Made by a program: the position numbers and the translations under genes
Assembly: GCA_020852775.1 (NCBI GenBank)
Contig: JADZAD010000137.1
Location: 1 to 6,295 of the forward strand
DNA from: Anaerolineae bacterium
GTDB lineage: Bacteria > Chloroflexota > Anaerolineae > Aggregatilineales > UBA3940
Reading direction: 5' to 3'
DNA: 6,295 nucleotides
Notes under the pieces: generated by a model
The model's database searches: none
Told to the model about the DNA's origin: nothing
The model's input: only the letters and a program-made list of their open reading frames with translations
Part shown: positions 1 through 5,564 of the stretch, piece by piece
Numbering within the stretch: the stretch's first letter is position 1
Layout of the letters: each line of letters starts with the position of its first letter

Positions 1-828
1 GATCTTGCGCACCGCCTGACCCACCCACGCTATGAGCATCCTAAGACCTATCATGTGCTGGTTGCCGGTTCTCCAGGCGAGGCGACGCTCGACCAGTGGC
101 GGTTCGGGGTAGTGCTCGATGGTGTGCGAACGGCGCCCGCGGAAGTTCGGAAACTGCGCCGGGATCGGGAGGGTACACTGCTGGAAGTCGTGGTACACGA
201 AGGGCGCAAGCGGATGCTGCGCCGGGTCGCGGCTGTGATCGGGCACCCTGTGCTGCGTCTCGTCCGGATGAAGATCGGGCCGGTGGAACTCGGAGAACTG
301 GAGCCGGGTGCATGGCGGCGCCTGAACCCGGATGAAGTGACGGTATTACAGGCGCTGCGCGACCAGCCGGAGATTCGCCTGCGCCGCCGCCCACCAGTAT
401 CTGCCCGCCCCCGGAAGGGCGTACCGAAGGGGGTGCGACCGGCAAAGCCCGGTGAACGTCCGGCCCCGGGTGGGCGGCCCGCAGGCGCTCGGCCCGTCTC
501 CGGCGGACGGCCCCAGGGAGGCTCCCGGCCATCCACCGGGCAGCGGGGGGCCGGACGCCCGGCATCAACGGGCCCCGTGAAACCTGCTGGCAGTGCCCTC
601 CGGAGCGGTGCTGCGCCGGATGGGGCTGCGCGCCCGTCCGCCAGGCCGAAGCCTTCGTCTGGCACAACAGGCAGTTCACGTCCGACACCCGGAACAAAGC
701 CATCGAGCGGCCCTCGCCCGGCGACCTCTCGCCCGGCGACCTCTCGCCCGGCGACTTCTCGCCCACCTGGCAGTGGCGGACGCAAGCCTGTTCGCCGGCG
801 ACCCGCAGGAGGCACCGGTCGCAAATGA
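1..828 (+). CDS. RsuA/RluB-type rRNA pseudouridine synthase, 3' part, with long low-complexity tail
   Basis: This is the C-terminal 275 residues of a gene that begins before the window. It opens with AHRLTHPRYEHPKTYHVLV, the segment that follows the catalytic Asp loop in RsuA/RluB/RluE-family enzymes. It continues with LDGVRTAPAEV, VVVHEGRKRMLRRV and GHPVLRLVRMKIGP, all family hallmarks. These enzymes convert a uridine in rRNA to pseudouridine during ribosome assembly. The catalytic GRLD motif and any S4 domain lie upstream and cannot be checked. The fold ends near fragment residue 115 (LNPDEV). The remaining ~155 residues are a Pro/Arg/Gly/Ser/Ala-rich, strongly basic and probably disordered tail, with ATSRP repeated three times near the end. 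Such tails may bind RNA, but that is inference. The stop overlaps the cmk start, so translation is probably coupled. The exact target (RluB, RsuA or other) is not decidable here. Confidence 0.9.
   Translation, partial: DLAHRLTHPRYEHPKTYHVLVAGSPGEATLDQWRFGVVLDGVRTAPAEVRKLRRDREGTLLEVVVHEGRKRMLRRVAAVIGHPVLRLVRMKIGPVELGELEPGAWRRLNPDEVTVLQALRDQPEIRLRRRPPVSARPRKGVPKGVRPAKPGERPAPGGRPAGARPVSGGRPQGGSRPSTGQRGAGRPASTGPVKPAGSALRSGAAPDGAARPSARPKPSSGTTGSSRPTPGTKPSSGPRPATSRPATSRPATSRPPGSGGRKPVRRRPAGGTGRK
721..765 (+). repeat. Three tandem 15-bp units in the pseudouridine synthase tail
   Basis: The unit gcgacctctcgcccg occurs twice exactly (721-735, 736-750) and a third time with two changes (751-765). Part of a unit (tcgcccg) precedes it at 714-720. 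The period is a multiple of three, so each unit encodes Ala-Thr-Ser-Arg-Pro in frame. It is a coding minisatellite that could change tail length without shifting the frame. Confidence 0.9.
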
Positions 829-1511
829 CCCGGCCGTCCGTTATCACCCTGGATGGGCCTGCCGCGGCAGGTAAGACCAGCATCGCGCACCAGTTGGCGA
901 ATGTGCTGGGTTATGTATACTTCGACACTGGCCTGATGTATCGTGCCGTCACTCTCGCCGCGCTGGATCGCAGACTGGATATCGGCGACGAGGATGTCAT
1001 CTCGCGGCTCGCGGAGAGTGTCGTTATTGACATCCGGCCCTCGGCTGCAGACCCCGATGCGATGGCGCTGGAAGTGGACGGTGAAGACGTTGAGGATCGA
1101 CTGCACAGCGGGCAGGTCGATCGGAATGTCTCAGCAGTTTCGGCGTATCGTCGGGTGCGGGAGGCGTTGACCCGGCAGCAGCGCCGGATTGCAGCGCGCG
1201 GGCAAATCGTGGTGGTCGGGCGCGATATCGGCACAGTCGTGCTGCCTGATGCGGACCTGAAGGTGTACCTCGACGCCTCGGTGGAGGCGCGCGCGCGGCG
1301 GCGCTGGCAGGAAGCCACGCGCAAGGGGAGAGCAGAGAACTACGACGAGATTCTCGCCGCTATGCGTCGCCGTGACAGCATCGACAGTGGGCGGGATGTA
1401 GCCCCATTGCGCCCGGCAGAAGACGCAGTGATCATTGATACGACCGAGATGACGATGGATGACGTGCTTAACACCGTGCTGCGGCTGGTGGAGGGCACAC
1501 AGGTCAGTTGA
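825..1511 (+). CDS. cmk: Cytidylate kinase
   Basis: Cytidylate kinase transfers phosphate from ATP to CMP or dCMP in the cytoplasm, giving CDP/dCDP for RNA, DNA and CDP-lipid synthesis. The 228-residue product has the usual length of the short bacterial enzyme. Residues 11-18 (GPAAAGKT) are the P-loop. FDTGLMYRAVT at 33-43 is the conserved DTGxMYR segment of the nucleotide-binding region, with Leu where Ala is more common. GRDIGTVVLPDADLKVYLDA at 132-151 is the family signature. The stretch around RRRDSIDSGRDVAPLRPAED (181-200), followed by IDTT, matches the lid and C-terminal motifs, with the Arg and Asp residues kept. The ATG overlaps the upstream TGA as ATGA, which fixes the start and implies coupling to the pseudouridine synthase. 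The pair is a frequent bacterial neighbourhood. All expected motifs are present. Confidence 0.97.
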   Translation: MTRPSVITLDGPAAAGKTSIAHQLANVLGYVYFDTGLMYRAVTLAALDRRLDIGDEDVISRLAESVVIDIRPSAADPDAMALEVDGEDVEDRLHSGQVDRNVSAVSAYRRVREALTRQQRRIAARGQIVVVGRDIGTVVLPDADLKVYLDASVEARARRRWQEATRKGRAENYDEILAAMRRRDSIDSGRDVAPLRPAEDAVIIDTTEMTMDDVLNTVLRLVEGTQVS

Positions 1512-1526
1512 GAGGCGGACGACCCG

Positions 1527-2312
1527 ATGACTGGTAACCAGGCCGTAACTTATCTCGACCGGCTGTATGGCTGGCGGCGCAGGATATTCCGCTATGGCAT
1601 CTGGAATATCCTGTATCGCTTCTGGATCAAACTCCACGTAGACGGGTGGGAAAACATCCCGGCAGATGGGCCGGTGATCCTGGTCGGTAACCATATCTCC
1701 ATGCTTGATCCGGTCATCATGATTTCATTTCACCCCGACCGTGACATCGTGCCGATGGCCAAGACCGAGGCGTGGGGCCAGTTCTTTATGCGCTATTTTG
1801 TGCGGCACTGGGGGGCGATCCCGGTGAACCGCGGCGAGGCGGACCTCTCCGCGTTCAAGAACACGCTTGAGCGGATCAACCAGGGTGACATTGCGATGCT
1901 CTATGCTGAAGGAACCCGCAGCAAGACGGGCATGATTGAGGCGCAGGAAGGGATCGCCTACCTCGCGCTCAAGACCAACGCGACGATTGTCCCGGTCGCC
2001 ATCTGGGGGACGCCGGAGTTCCCGGGTGTATGGTTCAAGGAGTTCCGCCGCGTGTTCACCTACATCCGTTTCGGACGGCCTTTCCGTTTCCGGTGGTCTG
2101 AGCGCAAGCTGCCGCGGAAGCATTTCCGCCAGATGACGGACGAGGCGATGTACCGCATCGCTGAACTCCTCCCGGCGCAATTGCGCGGAGTCTACAGTGA
2201 CCTCAGCCAGGCTACAACTGACTTCATCGAAGATACACCCGACTGGCGACCGGTGCGCAGCAGGCTACCTGCCCGGGTGATTGGCGTGCAAGGTCGAATA
2301 GGAGCAAAGTAG
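1527..2312 (+). CDS. Lysophospholipid acyltransferase, PlsC family (probable 1-acylglycerol-3-phosphate acyltransferase)
   Basis: Likely transfers an acyl group to the sn-2 position of lysophosphatidic acid to make phosphatidic acid at the inner face of the membrane. The 261-residue protein carries the four PlsC blocks in order: NHISMLDP at 55-62, with the catalytic HX4D pair His56 and Asp61; GAIPVNRG at 96-103; YAEGTRSKTG at 126-135, the phosphate-binding EGTR block; and IVPVAIWG at 154-161. Residues 20-38 are aromatic and hydrophobic and could sit on the membrane as an interfacial helix. The start lies 15 bases after the cmk stop; agagg at 1511-1515 is a usable but slightly distant ribosome binding site. 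A cmk-plsC pair is common in bacteria, supporting cotranscription. Family assignment is firm. The exact acyl acceptor is inferred, since relatives also acylate other lysolipids. The tail after about residue 200 has no motif I recognise. Confidence 0.92.
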   Translation: MTGNQAVTYLDRLYGWRRRIFRYGIWNILYRFWIKLHVDGWENIPADGPVILVGNHISMLDPVIMISFHPDRDIVPMAKTEAWGQFFMRYFVRHWGAIPVNRGEADLSAFKNTLERINQGDIAMLYAEGTRSKTGMIEAQEGIAYLALKTNATIVPVAIWGTPEFPGVWFKEFRRVFTYIRFGRPFRFRWSERKLPRKHFRQMTDEAMYRIAELLPAQLRGVYSDLSQATTDFIEDTPDWRPVRSRLPARVIGVQGRIGAK

Positions 2313-2348
2313 GGGGCAGGCATGGTTGCCCTCGCCGGGCCTCCCGGC
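2312..2348 (+). other. Two adjacent GC-rich inverted repeats after plsC, the second filling the promoter spacer
   Basis: Directly after the plsC stop, 2312-2318 can pair with 2327-2333 (seven pairs, one G-U). The next base begins a perfect six-pair palindrome, GCCGGG (2334-2339) with CCCGGC (2343-2348), around a 3-base loop. No T-run follows, so this is not a classical intrinsic terminator. The second palindrome lies exactly between the -35 and -10 boxes of the glmS promoter. It could be a factor-dependent 3' end for the plsC operon, a protein-binding site, or chance in GC-rich DNA. Confidence 0.4.
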
Positions 2349-2354
2349 TATACT
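2326..2354 (+). promoter_or_regulatory. Predicted sigma70-type promoter of glmS
   Basis: TTGCCC (2326-2331) and TATACT (2349-2354) are separated by 17 bp, the ideal spacing. The -35 box matches the TTGACA consensus at 4 of 6 positions and the -10 box matches TATAAT at 5 of 6. Transcription would start near 2361, giving a leader of about 400 bases that contains the whole ribozyme. The position between plsC and the ribozyme is what a glmS promoter requires. Confidence 0.65.
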
Positions 2355-2385
2355 GGACGAAGGTAAACAGGGCAGAGAGGACGCT

Positions 2386-2442
2386 ATGAAAGCAGGCAGA
2401 TCAGCAAGGGGCAGCCAGCGCATGGGCCTGTCGCACCGGTGA
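2386..2442 (+). CDS. Possible 18-codon leader ORF across the ribozyme cleavage site (speculative)
   Basis: An ATG preceded by gagagga (2375-2381) at suitable spacing opens an 18-residue basic peptide, MKAGRSARGSQRMGLSHR, ending in TGA. It begins about 25 bases after the predicted transcription start. The predicted ribozyme cleavage site falls inside its codon 11, and its stop sits in the 3' strand of P1. If translated, ribosomes would unfold P1 and compete with self-cleavage. An ORF this short arises easily by chance, and I know of no leader peptide in this ribozyme class, so confidence is low. Confidence 0.2.
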   Translation: MKAGRSARGSQRMGLSHR

Positions 2443-2640
2443 CAGGCTGACGAGGAGACGGTTCCCTGCCTCGCGGCAGGGCCAGTGAGGTCGGTGGTGA
2501 GCAGTACGCCGCCCTCATGAAAATCGAAAGATCAGCGGATGCCGTCCGGACGTGCCACCGTCCGCAGTTGACCCCCACTATCAGTGACCTGCCCAGGAAA
2601 AGCGCGGGCAACCGTGTGCCAGACCGGGCAGGCCGTGGCG
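2416..2640 (+). ncRNA. glmS ribozyme (glucosamine-6-phosphate-activated self-cleaving RNA), variant with extra stems
   Basis: The RNA lies in the leader of glmS and follows the known architecture; stem names follow the published model as I recall it. Cleavage is expected between A2417 and G2418 of the AGCGC motif. P1 is 2426-2432 with 2441-2447 (seven perfect pairs). The invariant TGACGAGG follows at 2448-2455, with the catalytic guanosine at G2449. P2 is GACGG 2457-2461 with CCGTC 2542-2546. P2.1 is CGA 2451-2453 with TCG 2524-2526, and P2.2 is CGC 2419-2421 with GCG 2535-2537, completing the double pseudoknot. P3 is 2547-2552 with 2559-2564; its loop GCCAC (2554-2558) pairs with GTGGC (2635-2639) as P3.1. 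P4 is CCTGCCC 2588-2594 with GGGCAGG 2626-2632. P4.1 is 2602-2607 with 2612-2617, capped by GCAA. In the known class, glucosamine-6-phosphate is the cofactor and cleavage lowers glmS mRNA. The ~58-base insert at 2464-2521 is unusual. Confidence 0.9.
2464..2518 (+). other. Two extra hairpins inserted in the ribozyme core
   Basis: Between the 5' strand of P2 and the AUCGA strand of P2.1, where compact members have only a few bases, about 58 bases are inserted. CCCTGCC (2464-2470) pairs perfectly with GGCAGGG (2475-2481) around a TCGC loop. A second arm pairs 2485-2490 with 2513-2518 and, past a three-base bulge, 2494-2499 with 2507-2512, using several G-U pairs. Both arms look designed to leave the flanking core strands close together. 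Confidence 0.7.
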
Positions 2641-2761
2641 ATCACGACCAACCTTCAATGACATACCTGCCACGGCGCGGACAGGTTGCTGTTCAGGGCA
2701 CTGCTCTGATGGCTGATTGTCCCATTTTCGCTGCCGGGTATCAGGGCACAGGAGAATCGTC
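2641..2761 (+). other. glmS leader between ribozyme and start codon
   Basis: About 120 bases separate the end of P3.1 from the glmS ATG. ACCTG (2665-2669) can pair with CAGGT (2682-2686) in a weak hairpin. TCAGGGCAC occurs twice (2693-2701 and 2741-2749), the second copy running into the ribosome binding site. No anti-Shine-Dalgarno sequence or terminator is evident. After cleavage this segment would stay with the glmS message behind the ribozyme 3' domain. Confidence 0.5.
2750..2754 (+). promoter_or_regulatory. glmS ribosome binding site
   Basis: AGGAG, seven bases before the ATG at 2762, is a strong Shine-Dalgarno sequence. It settles the start: an in-frame TTG at 2717 would add 15 residues in front of MCGIVGY and would block exposure of the catalytic Cys2. 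Confidence 0.9.
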
Positions 2762-4606
2762 ATGTGTGGAATTGTTGGCTATATCGGGCCGGGGGATGCA
2801 ACCCCGGTAATCCTGAACGGGCTGAAGCGGCTCGAGTACCGCGGCTATGACTCGGCAGGGTTAGCCGTCCTGCAGAACGGTCAGATCGAGATCCGGCGTG
2901 ACGCCGGAAAGCTCTCGGTGCTTGAAGACCTCGTGCGTACTCGACCGGTCAGTGGTCACCTGGGCATCGGGCATACACGCTGGGCGACGCATGGCAAGCC
3001 AGACCAGCGCAACGCGCACCCGCATATCGGTATGACCGGTGATGTGGTTGTGGTTCACAATGGAATCGTCGAAAACTTCCTTGACCTGCGCCAGGAACTG
3101 GAATCCGAGTGTGCGATCTTCAAGAGCGACACCGACACCGAGACGATCGTCCATTTGCTGGAGCGCTACATCGGTGCAGGGATGACGCTAGAGTCGGCTG
3201 CGCGTCAGGCGTTCAGCCAGTTAAGAGGTTCACAGGCGATCGTGGCCTTCAGCGTCCGGGAGCCGGATCGGCTGGTGGCGTGCCGCATTGGTAACGCGGG
3301 CGGTGTGACCGTCGGGGTGGGGGATGGCGAGATGTATGTCGCGTCTGATATCCCGGCGATCCTCGAACACACCCGCCAGTTGGTTTTTCTTGAAAGCCGG
3401 CAGATGGCGGTTGTGACTGCGGATGGCTATACCTGCCAGACTTTGGACGGTGCGCCCATCTCCCACAGTGTACACACGATCCCCTGGGATCCGGTGAGTG
3501 CGGCCAAGGGCGAGTACAAGCACTTCATGCAGAAGGAAATCTACGAGCAGCCGCGCGCGGTGACGGACACCCTGCGAGGGCGTGTCGATTTCGGTGCGCG
3601 GGTGGTGGACATCGAGAATGAGATACGGATTACGCCTGAGCAGGCCCACCGCCTGCAGAAGATCATCATTGTCGCCTGTGGCACCTCGTACTACTCAGGG
3701 CTGGTTGGCAAGGCGCTGATCGAACGCATCGCCCGCATCCCGGTTGAGGTCGCCATTGGCTCCGAGTTCCGCTATGCCGATCCGCTGATCGATGACACGA
3801 TGGCCGTGCTGGCGATCACCCAATCCGGTGAGACGGTTGATACGCTCGCCGCGATGGAGGAGGCGCGTGAGAAGGGGGCGCTTGTCTGGAGCATCGTCAA
3901 CGCGATCGGCAGCCAGGCGATGCGGGTGGCGGATGGCTGTATCCCCATGCATGCCGGGCCGGAGGTTGGGGTGGCGAGCACCAAGGCCTTCACTACCTCG
4001 ATCGTCGACCAGTACTTGCTGGCCTGTTACCTGGCACAACTGCGCGGAACAGCCGATCCGGCGGTGCTGCGCCAGCAGATCGCGGATCTCGCCCGCCTGC
4101 CAGACCTGATGGGCAGTGTTCTTGACCGTACTGAGCAGTACCAGGAACTGGCCAACCATCTGCACCAGTACAACAACTTCCTGTACCTTGGCCGTGGGAT
4201 GAACTATCCGATCGCGCTGGAAGGAGCACTCAAGCTCAAGGAGATCAGCTATATCCATGCGGAAGGCTACCCTGCGGGTGAGATGAAGCATGGGCCGATC
4301 GCGCTGATCGATGAGAATATGCCCGTGCTGACGGTAGCGATCCAGGATCATGTTTACGACAAGATGATCTCGCAGATCGAGCAGGCCAAGGCACGTAATG
4401 GCGTGGTGATCGCGGTAGCTACAGAGGGTGATGCGCTGGTGGCGGCAAAGGCGGATTACGTCCTTTACGTGCCGCAGACACCCGAACTGCTCTCGCCGCT
4501 GGTGACGGTGCTGCCGCTCCAGCTTCTGGCCTACACCATTGCGGTCTGGCGCGGTGCGGATGTCGATCAGCCGCGTAACCTGGCGAAGAGCGTGACGGTC
4601 GAATAG
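2762..4606 (+). CDS. glmS: Glutamine-fructose-6-phosphate aminotransferase (isomerizing)
   Basis: GlmS makes glucosamine-6-phosphate and glutamate from fructose-6-phosphate and glutamine, the committed step to UDP-GlcNAc and peptidoglycan. The 614-residue product is close to the E. coli length. Residues 2-~220 form the class II glutaminase domain: Cys2 becomes the N-terminal nucleophile after Met removal, followed by RLEYRGYDSAG (23-33), GHTRWATHGKP (70-80), HNGIVEN (99-105) and SDTDTE (122-127). Two SIS sugar-isomerase domains follow. The first contains CGTS (306-309), QSGET (354-358) and STKAFTTS (406-413). The second contains KEISYIHAE (493-501) and GEMKHG (506-511). Glu494, His510 and Lys609 correspond to the E. 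coli catalytic residues Glu488, His504 and Lys603. The C-terminus DQPRNLAKSVTVE is canonical. The gene is alone in its transcription unit, with its own promoter, a ribozyme leader and a terminator, so product feedback at the RNA level is the expected control. Confidence 0.98.
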   Translation: MCGIVGYIGPGDATPVILNGLKRLEYRGYDSAGLAVLQNGQIEIRRDAGKLSVLEDLVRTRPVSGHLGIGHTRWATHGKPDQRNAHPHIGMTGDVVVVHNGIVENFLDLRQELESECAIFKSDTDTETIVHLLERYIGAGMTLESAARQAFSQLRGSQAIVAFSVREPDRLVACRIGNAGGVTVGVGDGEMYVASDIPAILEHTRQLVFLESRQMAVVTADGYTCQTLDGAPISHSVHTIPWDPVSAAKGEYKHFMQKEIYEQPRAVTDTLRGRVDFGARVVDIENEIRITPEQAHRLQKIIIVACGTSYYSGLVGKALIERIARIPVEVAIGSEFRYADPLIDDTMAVLAITQSGETVDTLAAMEEAREKGALVWSIVNAIGSQAMRVADGCIPMHAGPEVGVASTKAFTTSIVDQYLLACYLAQLRGTADPAVLRQQIADLARLPDLMGSVLDRTEQYQELANHLHQYNNFLYLGRGMNYPIALEGALKLKEISYIHAEGYPAGEMKHGPIALIDENMPVLTVAIQDHVYDKMISQIEQAKARNGVVIAVATEGDALVAAKADYVLYVPQTPELLSPLVTVLPLQLLAYTIAVWRGADVDQPRNLAKSVTVE

Positions 4607-4628
4607 CCTCCTGAAACGACATCCTGAT

Positions 4629-4671
4629 CGGGCCCGCCTGGCGCTGTCATGCCGGGTGGGCCCGTTAATTT
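4629..4671 (+). terminator. Intrinsic terminator of glmS
   Basis: A 14-pair GC-rich stem, 4629-4642 with 4651-4664 (two G-U wobbles), closes an 8-base loop and is followed by TTAATTT. It begins 23 bases after the glmS stop. The stem is strong and the T-tract moderate. It separates glmS from the next promoter. Confidence 0.88.
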
Positions 4672-4701
4672 ACCAGGGGTACTGCATGATAACGCCTGCG
4701 G

Positions 4702-4730
4702 TTGCCCGATAGGTGAAGGCATGATACGAT
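4702..4730 (+). promoter_or_regulatory. Predicted sigma70-type promoter of the downstream pair
   Basis: TTGCCC (4702-4707) and TACGAT (4725-4730) are separated by 17 bp. The -35 box and the spacing are the same as in the predicted glmS promoter. The -10 box matches the consensus at 4 of 6 positions. It lies between the glmS terminator and the next start codon, with a start site expected near 4737 and a leader of about 40 bases. Confidence 0.5.
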
Positions 4731-4778
4731 CGGCTGAACTCGCAGGTACGAATCAGCCCGCTGGCGGTCGAGGTCATC

Positions 4779-5555
4779 ATGTCCCAGGATATCTACGACA
4801 AGCTCGAAATCCCGGCCCTCACGACGATCCTGCTCAACCCCGACAGCCCGACGGAGGCCCACAGAGGGGCGCTTTCGGCCCTGTCACGCCGCGAGCAGCT
4901 CCATCGTACCTCCAGCCTGATCAAGATTCTGGAGAGCATCACCCGGCATCCCGGACGTTACGACCTGGACGTGATGATGTCGGTGGTAGAACTGCTGGCG
5001 ACGGATCCGAATGCTGATGCGACCGTCGCCATGATCGAGGTTCTTCCGAGTATCGTGAAGGGTGTCCTCACCCCCACGCCGCTCAGGGAGGAGTTCCGTG
5101 AGTACTACTACGCCGCACTGTTGACCCGCGAGCGAGACGACGATCTTGAGGTCTGGGCCGAAATGCTCCCGCAGGTCGAGGGTAGTACGCTCACGGCCAT
5201 GGTGCTTGACCCCAGGGCTGCCCCGCTGGTTGAAGCCATCGACCCGGTCACACTGGTGGATCGACTTGGTGAGCCTGATCGAAGCCGCTCGCTGGTCTCA
5301 ATGGTGGTTGGCCTGACGACCCTGAAAGGCAGCCAGGAAACTCTGCAACAGGTTGTGCGCCTGCTGCGCCAGTCCGCAGACCCGGCCCAACTGGCCCGCG
5401 GTATCGAAATCTGGGTGCAGCGCATGGATCAGGCCAAACGTTCAGGTGACAGCAGCGCTGCTGGCATCTACCTGAAGATCCTTGGCCTGCTTGACCGCAC
5501 CCCGCGCAGCGCCACAGAGAAGCTGACGGGCAGGCGCCCCTGGGCCCCCGGCTGA
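4779..5555 (+). CDS. Uncharacterised 258-residue helical protein
   Basis: I do not recognise a family. The product appears soluble and mostly alpha-helical, with many Leu, Glu, Asp and Arg and no signal peptide, membrane segment, Cys cluster or nucleotide-binding motif. Amphipathic stretches such as SSLIKILESITRH, VVELLATDPNADATVAMIEVLP and LVSMVVGLTTLKGSQETLQQ recur with short breaks, reminiscent of HEAT/ARM-type helical repeats. That is an impression, not a domain match. A conspicuous EEFREYYYAALL lies near the middle (about 107-118). The C-terminus is basic and Pro-rich (RTPRSATEKLTGRRPWAPG). The ATG is preceded by gaggt at 4770-4774, a short but workable spacing. Codon choice resembles the neighbours, so there is no sign of recent transfer. 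It starts a new transcription unit with its own predicted promoter and lies 9 bases before the DUF2344 gene, so the two are probably cotranscribed. Confidence 0.85.
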   Translation: MSQDIYDKLEIPALTTILLNPDSPTEAHRGALSALSRREQLHRTSSLIKILESITRHPGRYDLDVMMSVVELLATDPNADATVAMIEVLPSIVKGVLTPTPLREEFREYYYAALLTRERDDDLEVWAEMLPQVEGSTLTAMVLDPRAAPLVEAIDPVTLVDRLGEPDRSRSLVSMVVGLTTLKGSQETLQQVVRLLRQSADPAQLARGIEIWVQRMDQAKRSGDSSAAGIYLKILGLLDRTPRSATEKLTGRRPWAPG

Positions 5556-5564
5556 TGTTCCACT

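Noticed and set aside
721..765. Tandem repeats as a CRISPR or other repeat array
   Set aside because: The units are contiguous with no spacers and keep the reading frame of the pseudouridine synthase tail.
41..1106. Long reverse-strand open frames of 280 and 351 codons opposite the pseudouridine synthase and cmk
   Set aside because: They mirror the GC-rich coding strand, their products are Arg/Pro/Gly/Ser-rich with no family motif, and they overlap two well-supported genes.
1131..1694. Reverse-strand open frame of 187 codons opposite cmk and plsC
   Set aside because: It spans the junction of two clear genes, has no domain-like features, and lacks a plausible promoter or ribosome binding site.
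2334..2348. GCCGGG/CCCGGC hairpin as an intrinsic terminator of plsC
   Set aside because: No T-tract follows, and the palindrome lies between good -35 and -10 boxes; recorded only as an inverted repeat.
2717..2761. Upstream in-frame TTG start for glmS
   Set aside because: It would place 15 residues before the MCGIVGY start, masking the nucleophilic Cys2; the AGGAG before the ATG at 2762 fits that ATG.
2517..2810. Forward open frame of 97 codons across the glmS leader and gene start
   Set aside because: It runs through the ribozyme stems and out of frame into glmS; no ribosome binding site precedes it, and the RNA structure explains the sequence.
3695..4351. Reverse-strand open frame of 218 codons opposite glmS
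   Set aside because: It lies entirely within the conserved SIS-domain coding sequence and shows no recognisable motif; it is a codon-bias shadow.
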